DNA of 64,000 bases from Achromobacter aloeverae (GCF_004121055.1 NZ_PYAL01000007.1:396992-460991), one strand, 5' to 3'; shown: positions 1-9,244, counted from the stretch's first letter. Notes: generated by a model from the letters alone, not told the origin. Program-made: numbers and translations.

Positions 1-690
1 TGGATCGATTGGGAACATGGTTCCTTCGAGCTCGACACCGTGGTCGACATGATCCGCGCGGCCGAGGCCACCGGGCTCACGCCCATCGTCCGCGTGCCTT
101 GCGGCCAGCCCGCGGAGATCGCACGGGTGCTGGACGCGGGCGCCATGGGCATCATCGTGCCCCAGGTCTCGACGGCCGAGGCGGCCCGCCTGGCGGTGGC
201 TTCGGCGAAGTACCGGACCGCCGCCTACGAGCCCGGACGCCGCGGCGCTTGTCCGCTGATCCGCGCCACGGGTCACCAGACCTTGGACTGGCCGACCTAT
301 GCCCGCTGGGCGAACGAGAACACCACGGTCTGGCTGCTAGTGGAAACGATGGAAGGCTTGCGCAACCTCGATGAGATCCTTGCCGTACCCAGCATCGACG
401 CCATCGTCCTGGGCGCCTTCGACCTGGCCGTGTCGATGGGCAAGGACGGCGACCGGCGCGATCCGGACGTGGAGCGCGTTCTCGATGGCATGATCGAGCG
501 CGTGCGCCGTGCGGGCGTGGAAGTGGCAGGCCTGTTGTTCGACGCGGATCTCGATGCCATGCGCGTGTCCCGCGAGCACTATATCCGTGCCGGTTGCCGC
601 ATTCTCGTGGCGGGCAGCGACCGCCGCATTCTCTCGAACGGGCTGGCCGCGGTCCGCGCCACGGCGGCCCCGGCGCCTGCCGCGCGGTAG
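1..690 (+). CDS. HpcH/HpaI-family aldolase / citrate lyase beta-like (5' end outside window)
   Basis: The frame is open from the first base, so the gene starts upstream of the window; 229 codons are visible. The family makes metal-dependent (beta/alpha)8 barrels that cleave 2-keto-3-deoxy acids or citramalyl-CoA-type thioesters to pyruvate or related units. An EHG motif lies near the visible start, the metal-binding Glu is in LLVETMEGL and the Asp in GAFDLA, as expected. The C-terminal tail is Ala/Pro rich. It is the first visible gene of a plus-strand set with a Bug receptor, a PEP-mutase/ICL-like lyase and a LeuCD-like pair, so a role in cleaving a catabolic intermediate is inferred. The substrate cannot be read from the sequence. 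Confidence 0.85.
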   Translation, partial: WIDWEHGSFELDTVVDMIRAAEATGLTPIVRVPCGQPAEIARVLDAGAMGIIVPQVSTAEAARLAVASAKYRTAAYEPGRRGACPLIRATGHQTLDWPTYARWANENTTVWLLVETMEGLRNLDEILAVPSIDAIVLGAFDLAVSMGKDGDRRDPDVERVLDGMIERVRRAGVEVAGLLFDADLDAMRVSREHYIRAGCRILVAGSDRRILSNGLAAVRATAAPAPAAR

Positions 691-697
691 CAAAAGC

Positions 698-733
698 AGC
701 AAGAACAGCAAGAACAGCAAGAACAGCAAGAAC
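698..733. repeat. Tandem repeat, four perfect 9-bp units (AGCAAGAAC)
   Basis: Four exact copies of AGCAAGAAC lie between the aldolase stop codon and the ribosome-binding region of the Bug gene, preceded by a degenerate unit (AGCAAAAGC) that overlaps the stop. The array ends about 20 bp before the Bug start codon. Unit count could vary by slippage and change the spacer; that effect is inference. Confidence 0.9.
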
Positions 734-754
734 AACCAGATACTGGAGACATCC

Positions 755-1726
755 ATGCAATTCAAATGGCAATGCATCGCTGTGTCGGCGATGCTGCTGA
801 CCTCGCCCGCGGTTCACGCCGAGGCCTATCCGTCCAAGCCGGTACGGCTGATCGCGCCGGCGCCTGCCGGCGGCGGCACCGATTTCCTGGCGCGTCAATA
901 TGCAATGCGCTGGTCCGGGCAAACCGGCCAGACGGTGGTCGTGGAGAACATCTCCGGCGCCAACGGCAACATCGGCGCGTCGCAGGTGGCGCGAGCGCCG
1001 GCTGATGGCTATACCCTGCTGGCCTCCTATGTCGGCACGCAGGCGATCAATCCCAGCCTGTACCAGGCCATGCCCTACAACTCCGAACAGGATCTGGTCC
1101 CCATCGGCAACCTGGCCACGTACCCTTTTGTCATCGCCGTGAACAGCGGCGTGCCGGTTCATAGCCTGGCCGAACTGGCCGACTACGCCCGCACCCACCC
1201 CGACAAGATGAGTTTCGGCAGCGCCGGCGTGGGCAGCGGCGGGCACCTCGTGGGAGAGCTGTTCAACACCCGGCACAACATCAAGCTGACGCATGTGCCG
1301 TACAAGGGCAGCGCGCCGATGATCCAGGACCTGGTAGGCGGCCAGGTCCAGGTCATCTTCGACACGTTGAGCACCGCCGGGCCCTTCATCAAGTCAGGCA
1401 AGATCCGCGCGCTGGCGCTCACCGCGGACGAGCGCGTGTCCAGCTATCCCGACATTCCCACCGTGAAGGAGCTGGGCGAGCCGGACATGGTGATCCAGGG
1501 CTGGTACGGGATCTTCGCGCCCAAGGGCACGCCCGCGCCGGTCCTGGACGTGCTCAGCGCAAGCTTGAAAACGGTCCTGGCCTCCAAGGACTACCAGGCG
1601 CGTGTCCTGTCAGCGGGTTACACCCCGGCGAAGTACATCGACCGTGACGCCTACGCGAAATTCGTGCACGCCGAAACGCAGCGCTGGGGCGGCCTGGTCA
1701 AGACCAGCGGCGCCACGGCCAACTAG
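755..1726 (+). CDS. Bug/TctC-family tripartite tricarboxylate receptor (periplasmic solute-binding protein)
   Basis: A 323-residue protein. The start was chosen at an ATG preceded by a GGAGA-like ribosome-binding site; it opens with a signal peptide (hydrophobic core ISVSAMLL-like, cut near VHAEA). The mature part begins with the family's YPSKPVRLIAPAPAGGGTD signature, and has the RAPADGYTLL and HVPYKGSAP blocks that shape the ligand pocket. Bug proteins bind carboxylates or amides in the periplasm. No TctA/TctB membrane subunits are nearby, as is usual for the expanded Bug family. Its position between an aldolase and a lyase suggests it captures the substrate of this operon. Confidence 0.93.
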   Translation: MQFKWQCIAVSAMLLTSPAVHAEAYPSKPVRLIAPAPAGGGTDFLARQYAMRWSGQTGQTVVVENISGANGNIGASQVARAPADGYTLLASYVGTQAINPSLYQAMPYNSEQDLVPIGNLATYPFVIAVNSGVPVHSLAELADYARTHPDKMSFGSAGVGSGGHLVGELFNTRHNIKLTHVPYKGSAPMIQDLVGGQVQVIFDTLSTAGPFIKSGKIRALALTADERVSSYPDIPTVKELGEPDMVIQGWYGIFAPKGTPAPVLDVLSASLKTVLASKDYQARVLSAGYTPAKYIDRDAYAKFVHAETQRWGGLVKTSGATAN

Positions 1727-1774
1727 TTCGCGGCGTACGCGCCTCACCCGGAACCCGTTTATCAAGGAATCATC

Positions 1775-2689
1775 ATGACGATCACCCATCCCGGCGCAAG
1801 GCTGAGGGAATTGCTGCGCATGGACACGCCCGACGCCCTCATCGCGCCCGGCTGCTATGACGGCATTTCCGCCAAGCTGGTTGAACAGGCCGGCTACCAG
1901 GCCGCCTATATGTCCGGCCTGTGCGTGGCCGCCACGCTGGGCGAACCCGACGTGGGCGTCATCAGCGTCGATGCCATGGTCGAGCGGGTTCGTATCATCA
2001 CCCGCGCCAGCAGCCTGCCGCTGATCGCCGATGCCGACTCGGGCTATGGCGGCGCGGTCAACGTCGCCCATGCGACGCGTGCATTCGAGGCGGCGGGCGC
2101 TGCCGCCATCCATATCGAAGACCAGCCTTTTCCCAAGAGATGCGCGGCGATGTCGGGCAAGAAGCTGGTCCCCGTGGCGGAGATGGTCGCGCGGGTGAAA
2201 ACGGCGCTGGCCGCGCGCCGCGATCGGGACTTCATGATCATCGCGCGCACCGATGCGCTGGCGGTGGAGGGACTGGAAGCGTCGATCGCACGCTTGCGCG
2301 CCTATGAGGAAGCGGGCGCGGACGCGACCATGCTGATGTCCGTCTCGTCCGAGGAGGACATGCAGCGCGTCACTGCCAGCATGAAGATGCCGACCATCGT
2401 ACTGATGGTGGAGGGCCTGCGGCCCACCGTGCCGGCAAACCGCTTGAAGCAGCTCGGCTATCCGCTGGTGCTCTATCCCGTGTCGCTGCTGCAAGCCCAG
2501 GCATGCATCCAGGCGCGATACCTGCGCCAATTGCGCGAGACAGGCGGCACCGAGGCGGCGGCCGCGTCGATGTGGTCGCTGGCCCGGATCGCGGCGCTGC
2601 TCGGCCTGCCGGCGGCCAATGCCACCGATGAGGCGTTTTCCCGTCACGCCGAAGAGGCGCTAGTGCCTACCCCGAGGATCGGGGCATGA
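1775..2689 (+). CDS. Isocitrate lyase / PEP mutase superfamily C-C lyase
   Basis: A 304-residue protein of the PEP-mutase/ICL superfamily, the size of methylisocitrate lyase, 2,3-dimethylmalate lyase and oxaloacetate decarboxylase. The barrel motifs are clear: ADADSGYGGAVNV (Mg-binding acidic residues) and AAAIHIEDQPFPKRC followed by SGKKL. Methylisocitrate lyase has KKCGH at that place; here it reads KRCAAMSGKK, so the substrate may differ. The start follows an AAGGA site. The end overlaps the next gene by ATGA, so translational coupling to the LeuC-like gene is likely. It probably cleaves a substituted malate or isocitrate-type acid to pyruvate or a related keto acid; the exact substrate is not known. 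Confidence 0.87.
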   Translation: MTITHPGARLRELLRMDTPDALIAPGCYDGISAKLVEQAGYQAAYMSGLCVAATLGEPDVGVISVDAMVERVRIITRASSLPLIADADSGYGGAVNVAHATRAFEAAGAAAIHIEDQPFPKRCAAMSGKKLVPVAEMVARVKTALAARRDRDFMIIARTDALAVEGLEASIARLRAYEEAGADATMLMSVSSEEDMQRVTASMKMPTIVLMVEGLRPTVPANRLKQLGYPLVLYPVSLLQAQACIQARYLRQLRETGGTEAAAASMWSLARIAALLGLPAANATDEAFSRHAEEALVPTPRIGA

Positions 2690-3960
2690 CGGCGGCGTAT
2701 CAAGGGACCTCCATGCCGAACGTATCGCACCGGACAGTGGGCCATACCGCCGTCGAAAAAATCCTCGCGCGCGCGGCGAGGCGGGATCGGGTGCGCGCGG
2801 ACGATGTCGTCTGGGCCGAACCGGACATGATCACCGCGCACGACCTGAACTACCACCGTCATCGGAAACTGATGGCCTCGCTGGGCTACCCCGACCTGGC
2901 CGTCCCCGAGAAAATGCTGGTCACCATAGACCACACCACGCATTCTTCGGCGCCGGGCCACCTGGAGGCGCAAGCCTACATGCGCGGGGACACGAAGGCG
3001 CAGAATGTACGCTGGTTCTTCGATACCGGCCGGCATGGCATCAGCCACAACCTGCCCCTGGAGATCGGTGCGCTGGCGCCGGGCATGCTGCTCGTGGCGG
3101 CCGACACGCGCGCCCCGGCGCTGGGCTGCGGGGGCGCCATCGGCATCGCGCTGGGCATGAGCGTTACGCTGGCCCTGGCCACCGGCAAGGTCTGGCTACG
3201 CGTTCCGCGCAGCATCCGGGTAGACCTGCACGGCACGCCGCGCGACGGCGTCATGAGCCGCGATATCGCACAATGGATCGCGGCACGGATCGGCGCCGAT
3301 GCCGGCGACTACAAGTGCATCGAATTCTGTGGCCCCTACGTGCGCAATGCGAGCCAGGATGAGCGGCACACCCTGTGCAACGCCGTCGTGGACATCGGCG
3401 TCAAGACCGCCATCTGCCCGGACGAATCGACGCCCTGGCACAGTGACGACGACGCCGTCTTCGAGCGCCGCCTGGCCTGGGATGTCGGCGATATCGAGCC
3501 GCAGGTCTGCCTGCCGCCCGATCCCCAGCTCTGCGTGCCGCTCACCCAGGCGCTGGGAACGCCGATCACGTCGGCCTTCATCGGGTCCTGCATCGGGGGC
3601 AAGATGGAAGACCTGCGCGGCGCCGCCCGGGTCCTGCGCGGTCGGCGGGTGGCGGCGGGCGCCCGCCTGACGGTCATCCCGGCAACGCAGGCCATCTATC
3701 GGCAGGCCTTGAGCGAGGGGCTGGTCGCCGACATCTCGCTGGCCGGCGCCGAGATCGCGGTGGGCGTGTGCGGTCCCTGCTATGGCACCCATGCGCCGTT
3801 GGGCGACGGCGACACGTCCATCTGCACGGCCACCCGCAACGACACAGGCCGGCTCGGCAGCATGCAGTCCAAGGTCTACATCGCCAATGCCGCCGTCGTG
3901 GCCGCTTCGGCCGTCGCCGGCAGGATCGCCGATCCGGTGGCGTTGGAAGCGGGAGGCTGA
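2686..3960 (+). CDS. 3-isopropylmalate dehydratase large subunit-like (aconitase superfamily, LeuC-type)
   Basis: A 424-residue protein resembling the large subunit of two-part hydro-lyases (LeuC, homoaconitase, dimethylmaleate hydratase DmdA). The [4Fe-4S] ligands are present: a first Cys in FIGSCIGGKMEDLR and a CxxC in VGVCGPCYGTHA. The GSCTN block of LeuC is changed to GSCIG, pointing to a non-leucine substrate. The ATG at 2686 overlaps the previous stop; a second ATG at 2713 has a better ribosome-binding site (AAGGGA), so the true start may be nine codons later. Linkage to a lyase rather than to leuB argues for a catabolic role. Confidence 0.86.
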   Translation: MTAAYQGTSMPNVSHRTVGHTAVEKILARAARRDRVRADDVVWAEPDMITAHDLNYHRHRKLMASLGYPDLAVPEKMLVTIDHTTHSSAPGHLEAQAYMRGDTKAQNVRWFFDTGRHGISHNLPLEIGALAPGMLLVAADTRAPALGCGGAIGIALGMSVTLALATGKVWLRVPRSIRVDLHGTPRDGVMSRDIAQWIAARIGADAGDYKCIEFCGPYVRNASQDERHTLCNAVVDIGVKTAICPDESTPWHSDDDAVFERRLAWDVGDIEPQVCLPPDPQLCVPLTQALGTPITSAFIGSCIGGKMEDLRGAARVLRGRRVAAGARLTVIPATQAIYRQALSEGLVADISLAGAEIAVGVCGPCYGTHAPLGDGDTSICTATRNDTGRLGSMQSKVYIANAAVVAASAVAGRIADPVALEAGG

Positions 3961-3964
3961 TCCA

Positions 3965-4513
3965 ATGGGAGACTCGACCAACATGAAGCAACGGGGACGC
4001 GCCTGGGTATTCGGCGACGATGTACTCAATGATGGCCAGATCATGGACATCGAGATGACCAGGCAGGTCGTCTACGAACCCGAGCGGCTGGCGCCACTGG
4101 CGATGTGCGGACTGGACCCCACGTTCGCGAGCAAGGTCCGTCCAGGCGACTTCGTGGTCGCCGGAGAACGCTTCGGGCAAGGCCCCATGCACATACAGGG
4201 TCCGCTTGCGCTAGCCGCGCTCGGCGTCGCGGTCCTGAGCGCCTCGATGGCCCGCAGCTTCTATCGCCTGTCGATATCCGTAGGGTTGCGGGTGCTGCCC
4301 TTTGCGACCGGCATACGGCAATTCACCAGCCAGGGCGACGAACTGGAAGTCGATTTCCGGACCGGCGAAGTCGTCAACCTGACGACTGGCCATCGCCTGT
4401 CCGTCGCCCCGCTCACCGGCGCCGCCCTGGAAATCCTCGAAGCAGGCGGCGAGGCGGGCTGGCTCAGGGCGCATGCGCGCAGCGCGCAGCGGTCGCTCAT
4501 CTTGCCGACGTGA
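3965..4513 (+). CDS. 3-isopropylmalate dehydratase small subunit-like (LeuD-type swivel domain)
   Basis: A 182-residue partner of the upstream LeuC-like protein, starting 4 bp after its stop. It carries the FGDDVLNDGQIM opening typical of the LeuD/DmdB swivel domain (LeuD itself usually has a D-x-D-x-I-x-P pattern). The substrate loop of LeuD, GSSREHAPWAL, is replaced by GQGPMHIQGPLAL, a strong sign that the substrate is not isopropylmalate. It ends 18 bp before the convergent biotin-carrier gene. Confidence 0.83.
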   Translation: MGDSTNMKQRGRAWVFGDDVLNDGQIMDIEMTRQVVYEPERLAPLAMCGLDPTFASKVRPGDFVVAGERFGQGPMHIQGPLALAALGVAVLSASMARSFYRLSISVGLRVLPFATGIRQFTSQGDELEVDFRTGEVVNLTTGHRLSVAPLTGAALEILEAGGEAGWLRAHARSAQRSLILPT

Positions 4514-4531
4514 GCGTAGCGATGCGGGTCG

Positions 4532-4750
4532 TCACGCCAATGTCGCGACGGTCTGGCCTTCCTCGACGATGTCTCCCTCCTGCACCAGTATTTGGGAAAT
4601 GACGCCGGCGACAGGAGCCTGCACCGGGATTTCCATCTTCATCGATTCTAGGATCATGACCACGCCATCCGCCTGGACGGATGCGCCAGCCTGGACCTCG
4701 ATCTTCCAGACCTTGCCGGTGGTGACGGCTTCGATATTCGTACTAGTCAT
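4532..4750 (-). CDS. Biotin carboxyl carrier protein (biotinyl/lipoyl domain)
   Basis: A stand-alone 72-residue biotinyl domain with the biotin-acceptor motif ESMKMEIP (Lys38) and the mirrored hairpin halves (APVAGVISQILVQEGD) of the family. An upstream in-frame ATG at 4777 exists, but the ATG at 4750 has a strong AGGAG ribosome-binding site seven bases away, so it was chosen. Last gene of the minus-strand carboxylase operon, after the biotin carboxylase. It would shuttle carboxybiotin between that enzyme and the carboxyltransferase encoded at 9294-10853. Ordinary AccB is about twice as long, so this is a dedicated catabolic carrier. Confidence 0.92.
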   Translation of the reverse strand: MTSTNIEAVTTGKVWKIEVQAGASVQADGVVMILESMKMEIPVQAPVAGVISQILVQEGDIVEEGQTVATLA

Positions 4751-4804
4751 GGGGACTCCTGCTACCGGGATGATCAATGAGGCGAGCGGGTTGGCGGGAA
4801 AGCG

Positions 4805-6151
4805 CTATTTGCCCGCCAGCACCTCGGCCGCCATGCCCGTGTGCACGTCGCCCGCGAGGAATGCGGGATGGCGCAGCACGGCCTGGATGAACGGAATATT
4901 GTTCTTGACGCCGGCGATCTCGAAGCGCGACAGCGCGGACCGCAGGCGATCGATCGCCTCGCCGCGATCGGCGCCATGGGCGATGACCTTGGCGAGCAAT
5001 GGATCGTAGAAGGGCGTAACGGTACTGCCCTCGGCATAGCCGGTCTCCACCCTGATGCCCTCCCCTTCGGGAGGCGCGTAGCGCGCAAGCGTGCCAGGCG
5101 ACGGCAGGAAGCGCACGGGATCCTCCGCGTAAACGCGGGCCTCGATGGCATGGCCGCGCGGCGTCGGGGCTTGCGGCAGCACATCCCGCAACCGATCACC
5201 AGCGGCCAGCCTGATCTGTGCCCGCACCAGGTCGATATCACAGACCATCTCGGTCACCGCATGCTCGACCTGCAATCGCGTATTCATTTCAAGAAAACCG
5301 AAATGACCGTCGCCGTACAGCATCTCGACGGTGCCGATCACGTCGTAGCCCAGCTCCGCCAGTATGGCGGCGATGCGCCCGCCCAGCGTGGCGATGGCAT
5401 CACGCGCCAGGCCGGGCGCCGGGGATTCCTCGATTACCTTCTGGTGACGCCGCTGGACCGAGCAGTCGCGTTCATAAATATGCTGGACAGCGCCGTGGCG
5501 GTCCGCAAGGATCTGGAATTCAATATGGCGCGGCCGCGATACGAGTTTCTCGGCATACAGTTCGGTCTGGCCGAAACTGCGGGCGGACAGCGACGCGGCC
5601 CGTTCCAGCGCGGCCGGCAAGCCGGCCGCATCGGCCACGGGTATCATGCCGATACCGCCGCCACCACCGGCTGGCTTGATAAGCACCGGAAATCCGACCC
5701 GCTCGACGGCGCGCAGCTGCTCCGCCGGGGTACCGGCCAGGACCGGACTGGCCGCGCCCATGGGCATGCCGTGCGCCGCCATCAATTCGCGGGCGCGCGT
5801 CTTGTGCCCCATGGCATCCAGCCAGCGCGGCGCCGGCCCGACGAAACAGGCGCCGGCATCCTGCACCGCCTGCGCGAAACTGGCACTCTCGGAAAGGAAG
5901 CCATAGCCGGGATGCACCGCGTCGGCCCCGCTCTTGCGCAGCACATCCAGCAAGGCCTCCTGGTTCAGATAGCTGCCCGCGGGCGCGGCTTCGCCGATGC
6001 AATGCGTTTCGTCGGCCTGCGCCAGGTAGGGCAGCGTGCGATCGGCTTCCGAATAAACGCACACCGTGCGCAAGCCCATGGCCCGCGCGGTGCGCAACAC
6101 GCGCGCCGCGATCGCCCCGCGATTGGCGATCAATATCTTGTTGAACGGCAT
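4805..6151 (-). CDS. Biotin carboxylase subunit of an acyl-CoA carboxylase
   Basis: A 448-residue AccC-type protein: biotin-carboxylase N-domain from residue 1 (MPFNKILIANRGAIAARVLR), ATP-grasp domain with the glycine loop GGGGGIGM and the EMNTRLQVEHAVTEMV signature, and a C-domain ending about residue 440. It carboxylates the biotin of the carrier encoded just downstream, using ATP and bicarbonate. It starts 3 bp after the CaiB-type gene stop. Carboxylase, carrier and carboxyltransferase are separate polypeptides here, spread through one operon with a receptor and a regulator between them. Confidence 0.94.
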   Translation of the reverse strand: MPFNKILIANRGAIAARVLRTARAMGLRTVCVYSEADRTLPYLAQADETHCIGEAAPAGSYLNQEALLDVLRKSGADAVHPGYGFLSESASFAQAVQDAGACFVGPAPRWLDAMGHKTRARELMAAHGMPMGAASPVLAGTPAEQLRAVERVGFPVLIKPAGGGGGIGMIPVADAAGLPAALERAASLSARSFGQTELYAEKLVSRPRHIEFQILADRHGAVQHIYERDCSVQRRHQKVIEESPAPGLARDAIATLGGRIAAILAELGYDVIGTVEMLYGDGHFGFLEMNTRLQVEHAVTEMVCDIDLVRAQIRLAAGDRLRDVLPQAPTPRGHAIEARVYAEDPVRFLPSPGTLARYAPPEGEGIRVETGYAEGSTVTPFYDPLLAKVIAHGADRGEAIDRLRSALSRFEIAGVKNNIPFIQAVLRHPAFLAGDVHTGMAAEVLAGK

Positions 6152-6154
6152 GGG

Positions 6155-7387
6155 CTACCGACGCTCCGTCGTGACCGAACCATTGCGCTTCAATTCCTCG
6201 ATGCGGGCCTCATCCAGGCCCAACCCACGCAGGATGCGCTCGGTGTCCGCGCCGATATTGGGTCCGGTATGGCGAATGGCGCCAGGGGTGCGGGACAGCT
6301 TGGGAACGATGCCCGCCTGCTTGACCGGCCCGAGATCCGGATGCGGCACATCCACCAGCATGTGACGGGCGGCGAAGTGGGGGTCCTCGTAGATATCCGC
6401 GATGGAGTAGATGCGCGCCGCGGGGATCGATTGTCCGACCAGCATGCGTTCGAGTTCAAGGCTATGGAATTTCGAGCTCCAGGCGCCGATGATGCCATCG
6501 ATGGCCTTCATGTTGTCGGCCTGGCCGCGCGCCCGGATGGTCGCGAAGCGCGGGTCGGTCAGCAATTCCGGCTGCCCCATCAGGCGGACCAGCCGTTCAT
6601 AGATGATGTCGCTATTCGCCGCGATCAGCATCCACTCGCCGTCGGCGGTCGGGTACAAGCTGTTGGGCGCCATGGTGGGAAGATTGGGCCCTACGCGCTT
6701 GGGGACGAATCCTAGCTGCTGGAAGGCTGGGACATAGGGCTCCATCTGGCTGAACGCGGTTTCGTACAGCGCCGCGTCGATCACCTGCCCCCGGCCGGAC
6801 CGTTTGCGCTCGTGGATGCACATCATGGCGCCGAATGCCGCGTACACCGCGGTCAAGTAATCGGTGGTCGCCAGCGCCACGCGTGCGGGCGGACGGTCGG
6901 GATCGCCCGTCATGTGACGCACGCCGCCCACGGCCTCGCAGATGGCCCCATAGCCGGGCCGGTCCGCATACGGCCCATCCTGGCCATAGCCGCTGATCCT
7001 TACCATCACCAGGCCGGGATTGTCGGCGGACAGTACCTCATACCCCAGGCCCAGCCGCTCCATGACGCCAGGCCGGTTGTTTTCCACCAGGATGTCGGCG
7101 CCCTTGATCAATTCCTTCGCGATCGCCAGGCCTTCCTCGGACTTCAGGTCCAGGGCGATGGACTGCTTGCCGCGGAGAATAGTGGCGGCATAGAGCGAAA
7201 TATCGCCCACATGCTTGCCCATCTGGCGGACCCCATCCCCTTGCGCGGGTTCGATCTTGATGACATCGGCGCCGAAATCGGCGAACAGGCGCGCGCACGC
7301 CGGACCGGCGATCGTCGTGCAGATCTCGACCACTTTCAGGTCGGCCAGCGGTCCTGGGGCTGCATGATTCATGGTGTCGTCTCTCAT
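6155..7387 (-). CDS. CaiB/BaiF family (class III) CoA-transferase
   Basis: A 410-residue class III CoA-transferase. The N-terminus (PLADLKVVEICTTIAGPACA, then FADFGADVIKIEP) and the later GYGQDGPYADRPGYG block are diagnostic; the expected catalytic Asp sits in ATTDYLTAVYAAFG. It moves CoA between carboxylic acids in the cytoplasm, so it would activate the operon's substrate. The ATG at 7387 overlaps the IclR stop by 4 bp; a second ATG five codons in (7372) is also possible. It sits directly before the biotin carboxylase, so the CoA ester it makes may be the carboxylase substrate. Confidence 0.93.
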   Translation of the reverse strand: MRDDTMNHAAPGPLADLKVVEICTTIAGPACARLFADFGADVIKIEPAQGDGVRQMGKHVGDISLYAATILRGKQSIALDLKSEEGLAIAKELIKGADILVENNRPGVMERLGLGYEVLSADNPGLVMVRISGYGQDGPYADRPGYGAICEAVGGVRHMTGDPDRPPARVALATTDYLTAVYAAFGAMMCIHERKRSGRGQVIDAALYETAFSQMEPYVPAFQQLGFVPKRVGPNLPTMAPNSLYPTADGEWMLIAANSDIIYERLVRLMGQPELLTDPRFATIRARGQADNMKAIDGIIGAWSSKFHSLELERMLVGQSIPAARIYSIADIYEDPHFAARHMLVDVPHPDLGPVKQAGIVPKLSRTPGAIRHTGPNIGADTERILRGLGLDEARIEELKRNGSVTTERR

Positions 7388-8205
7388 AGGGATCGCATAA
7401 TCGTTTCCACGTGGCGGACCAGGCCACGCAAGCGAGGCCCGATATCCTGCTCCAACTGCCGCGGCGCCAACCGGAAGGTCGGAACGCCGCAGTTCAATGC
7501 CATCTGCACTTCATCGTCGCGGCGTTCCAGCGCCACGCCGACCGCGCGCGAGTCCTGGGTCAGGTCTTCGTCGGACATGCAGAATCCATGCCGACCGTAG
7601 TGCACCAGCGCCTGGCGGATACGCTCCCGCGTCGCTGCCCAACCCTGGGGATCACGGGCCTTGATCTGCTGCAACAGGTCCGCGCGCTCGGCCTCCGGCA
7701 AGGCGGCCAGATAGGCGCGGCCCATCGCGGTGCGCGCCAGCGGCACGCGCGAACCCAGGCCGACGATGACGGGACTGCCCGATGCCTCGCTGGCGCAACT
7801 CTCGATATACAGCATGGCCATGCCGTGCCGCACACCCAGCGACACCACGCCCTGCACCTGGTTCGCCATCTCCTGCATCAGCGGCCGGGCATAGCGGCGC
7901 ACGCGCATATTGGCCAGCAAGGGATAGGCAGTGACCAGCACGGCCGATCCCAGCGAATAGCGAGACCGTTCCGCGTGGTAGTTCAGGTACCCGAGCCGTA
8001 CCAGCGTATAGGTCAGGCGTGACACCGTCGCCTTGGAAAAGCCGGACCGCTCGACCAGGTCCTGGTTGCCCAGCAGGGGCTCCCCGGCTTCGAAACACCG
8101 CAGCAGCGCCAGCCCGCGCGCCAGGGTCGAGGCGAACTGGCTGTCCCCGCTTTCCTCTTCCAGGCTGCGGCGTCGGTAGTCCAGGTCGCGGCGCTTGTTG
8201 ACCAT
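7384..8205 (-). CDS. IclR-family transcriptional regulator
   Basis: A 273-residue regulator: winged helix-turn-helix around residues 25-90 (SQFASTLARGLALLRCF, then SGFSKATVSRLTYTLVRLGYL) and an IclR effector domain after it. It is encoded inside the operon it presumably controls, 10 bp after the Bug receptor gene and overlapping the CoA-transferase by 4 bp. The first 20 residues are unusually basic and acidic. A palindrome upstream of the first operon gene (10918-10934) is a candidate binding site. Activator or repressor role cannot be told from the sequence. Confidence 0.93.
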   Translation of the reverse strand: MVNKRRDLDYRRRSLEEESGDSQFASTLARGLALLRCFEAGEPLLGNQDLVERSGFSKATVSRLTYTLVRLGYLNYHAERSRYSLGSAVLVTAYPLLANMRVRRYARPLMQEMANQVQGVVSLGVRHGMAMLYIESCASEASGSPVIVGLGSRVPLARTAMGRAYLAALPEAERADLLQQIKARDPQGWAATRERIRQALVHYGRHGFCMSDEDLTQDSRAVGVALERRDDEVQMALNCGVPTFRLAPRQLEQDIGPRLRGLVRHVETIMRSL

Positions 8206-8215
8206 GGCCGTCGCG

Positions 8216-9244
8216 CTACTGCCTGGCCAGGCCGAGGTCGGCCAGCACGCTACGGGTCGCGGCGTACTGCTGGTCCAGGTAGGCGGCCTCGCCCTTGGCG
8301 TCCAGATAATGGCTACGCCATTGATTGTGCGCGAGAAACTCCTGCCATTCCGGCTTGGCGGTGACCACGCGGATCGCGTGGTCCCAGAAGGCGATCTGCT
8401 CCGGTGTCATGCCCTTCGGCCCGATTACGGCCTGCGACGACACCGACACCACGTTCACCCCTTGTTCCTTCCAGGTAGGAATGCTGGCCAACGGCCCGTT
8501 CAGGCGCTCCGGCGCGGCGATCGCCAGCACCCGGATTTTTCCGGTTTGCAGGGGCGCCAGCAGGTTCGGGGTCGTCGCCGCGACGATATTGACGTGGCCG
8601 CCCAGCAGCGCCGTCATGGAGTCGGCCGACGACTTGAAGGGCACGATGGTCAGTTTGGCCACATCCACGCCCGCCGCCTTCAGCGGCCGTGCGATACCGA
8701 CGTGGATATGGTTGCCTATCGACGTCGCGATGGCGATATTGGCCTGCCCGGGATTCTTCTTCAGCGCGTTGACCAGGTCCATGGCGGTATGCCAGGGCGA
8801 GTCGGCGCGGACGACCACCGCGACGTTCTCGTCCAACAGGTTCGCCACGGGCGTGTAGTCCGTGTATTTCTTGTTCAGCGAGCCGATTATCTGGTCGTTG
8901 ATCAGCGAGCTGGTGAGGGTCATCAGGTAGTTGCCGTCGCCTTGCTTCTGGTCCAGGACGTTCAGCGCGATCGCGGTATTGCCTCCGGGACGATTGCTGA
9001 CGATCATGTTGTCGACCAACCCTTCCTGCTGCATCATCTGTACGAGCTTGCGGGCGGCGAGGTCCAGCGCGGCGCCTGGGCCCGCCGGCACGATGTATTC
9101 CGCATGGTCCGGTTTCCAGGGTTTGGGCGCCGGCGGCGCCGCCGCGCAGGTCGACGCCCCCAGGAGGCCAGCCGCGAGCAGGCCCGCGGCGATGGCCATC
9201 AGCGGCGCGGCGCGCCGACTGTCGTGGATAGTGCTGGCCCTCAT
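8216..9244 (-). CDS. Bug/TctC-family periplasmic solute receptor
   Basis: A 342-residue receptor with a long Ala-rich signal peptide (residues 1-35, cut near CAAAPPA). It is a divergent family member: the usual YPSKPIR start is KPDHAEYIVPAGPGAALDL, yet the overall pattern of the two-domain Venus-flytrap receptor remains. The ATG at 9244 has a GGGAGA ribosome-binding site and is preferred over an upstream in-frame ATG. It lies between the carboxyltransferase and the IclR gene, so it likely binds the same substrate class that the carboxylase operon degrades. Confidence 0.88.
   Translation of the reverse strand: MRASTIHDSRRAAPLMAIAAGLLAAGLLGASTCAAAPPAPKPWKPDHAEYIVPAGPGAALDLAARKLVQMMQQEGLVDNMIVSNRPGGNTAIALNVLDQKQGDGNYLMTLTSSLINDQIIGSLNKKYTDYTPVANLLDENVAVVVRADSPWHTAMDLVNALKKNPGQANIAIATSIGNHIHVGIARPLKAAGVDVAKLTIVPFKSSADSMTALLGGHVNIVAATTPNLLAPLQTGKIRVLAIAAPERLNGPLASIPTWKEQGVNVVSVSSQAVIGPKGMTPEQIAFWDHAIRVVTAKPEWQEFLAHNQWRSHYLDAKGEAAYLDQQYAATRSVLADLGLARQ

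Noticed and set aside
2686..4513. leuC/leuD of leucine biosynthesis
   Set aside because: The GSCTN and GSSREHA motifs are altered and no leuA or leuB is adjacent; the neighbours are catabolic.
4841..6715. Long plus-strand frame opposite the biotin carboxylase and CoA-transferase genes
   Set aside because: Both minus-strand proteins carry complete family motifs; the antisense translation is His/Arg/Gly rich and domain-free.
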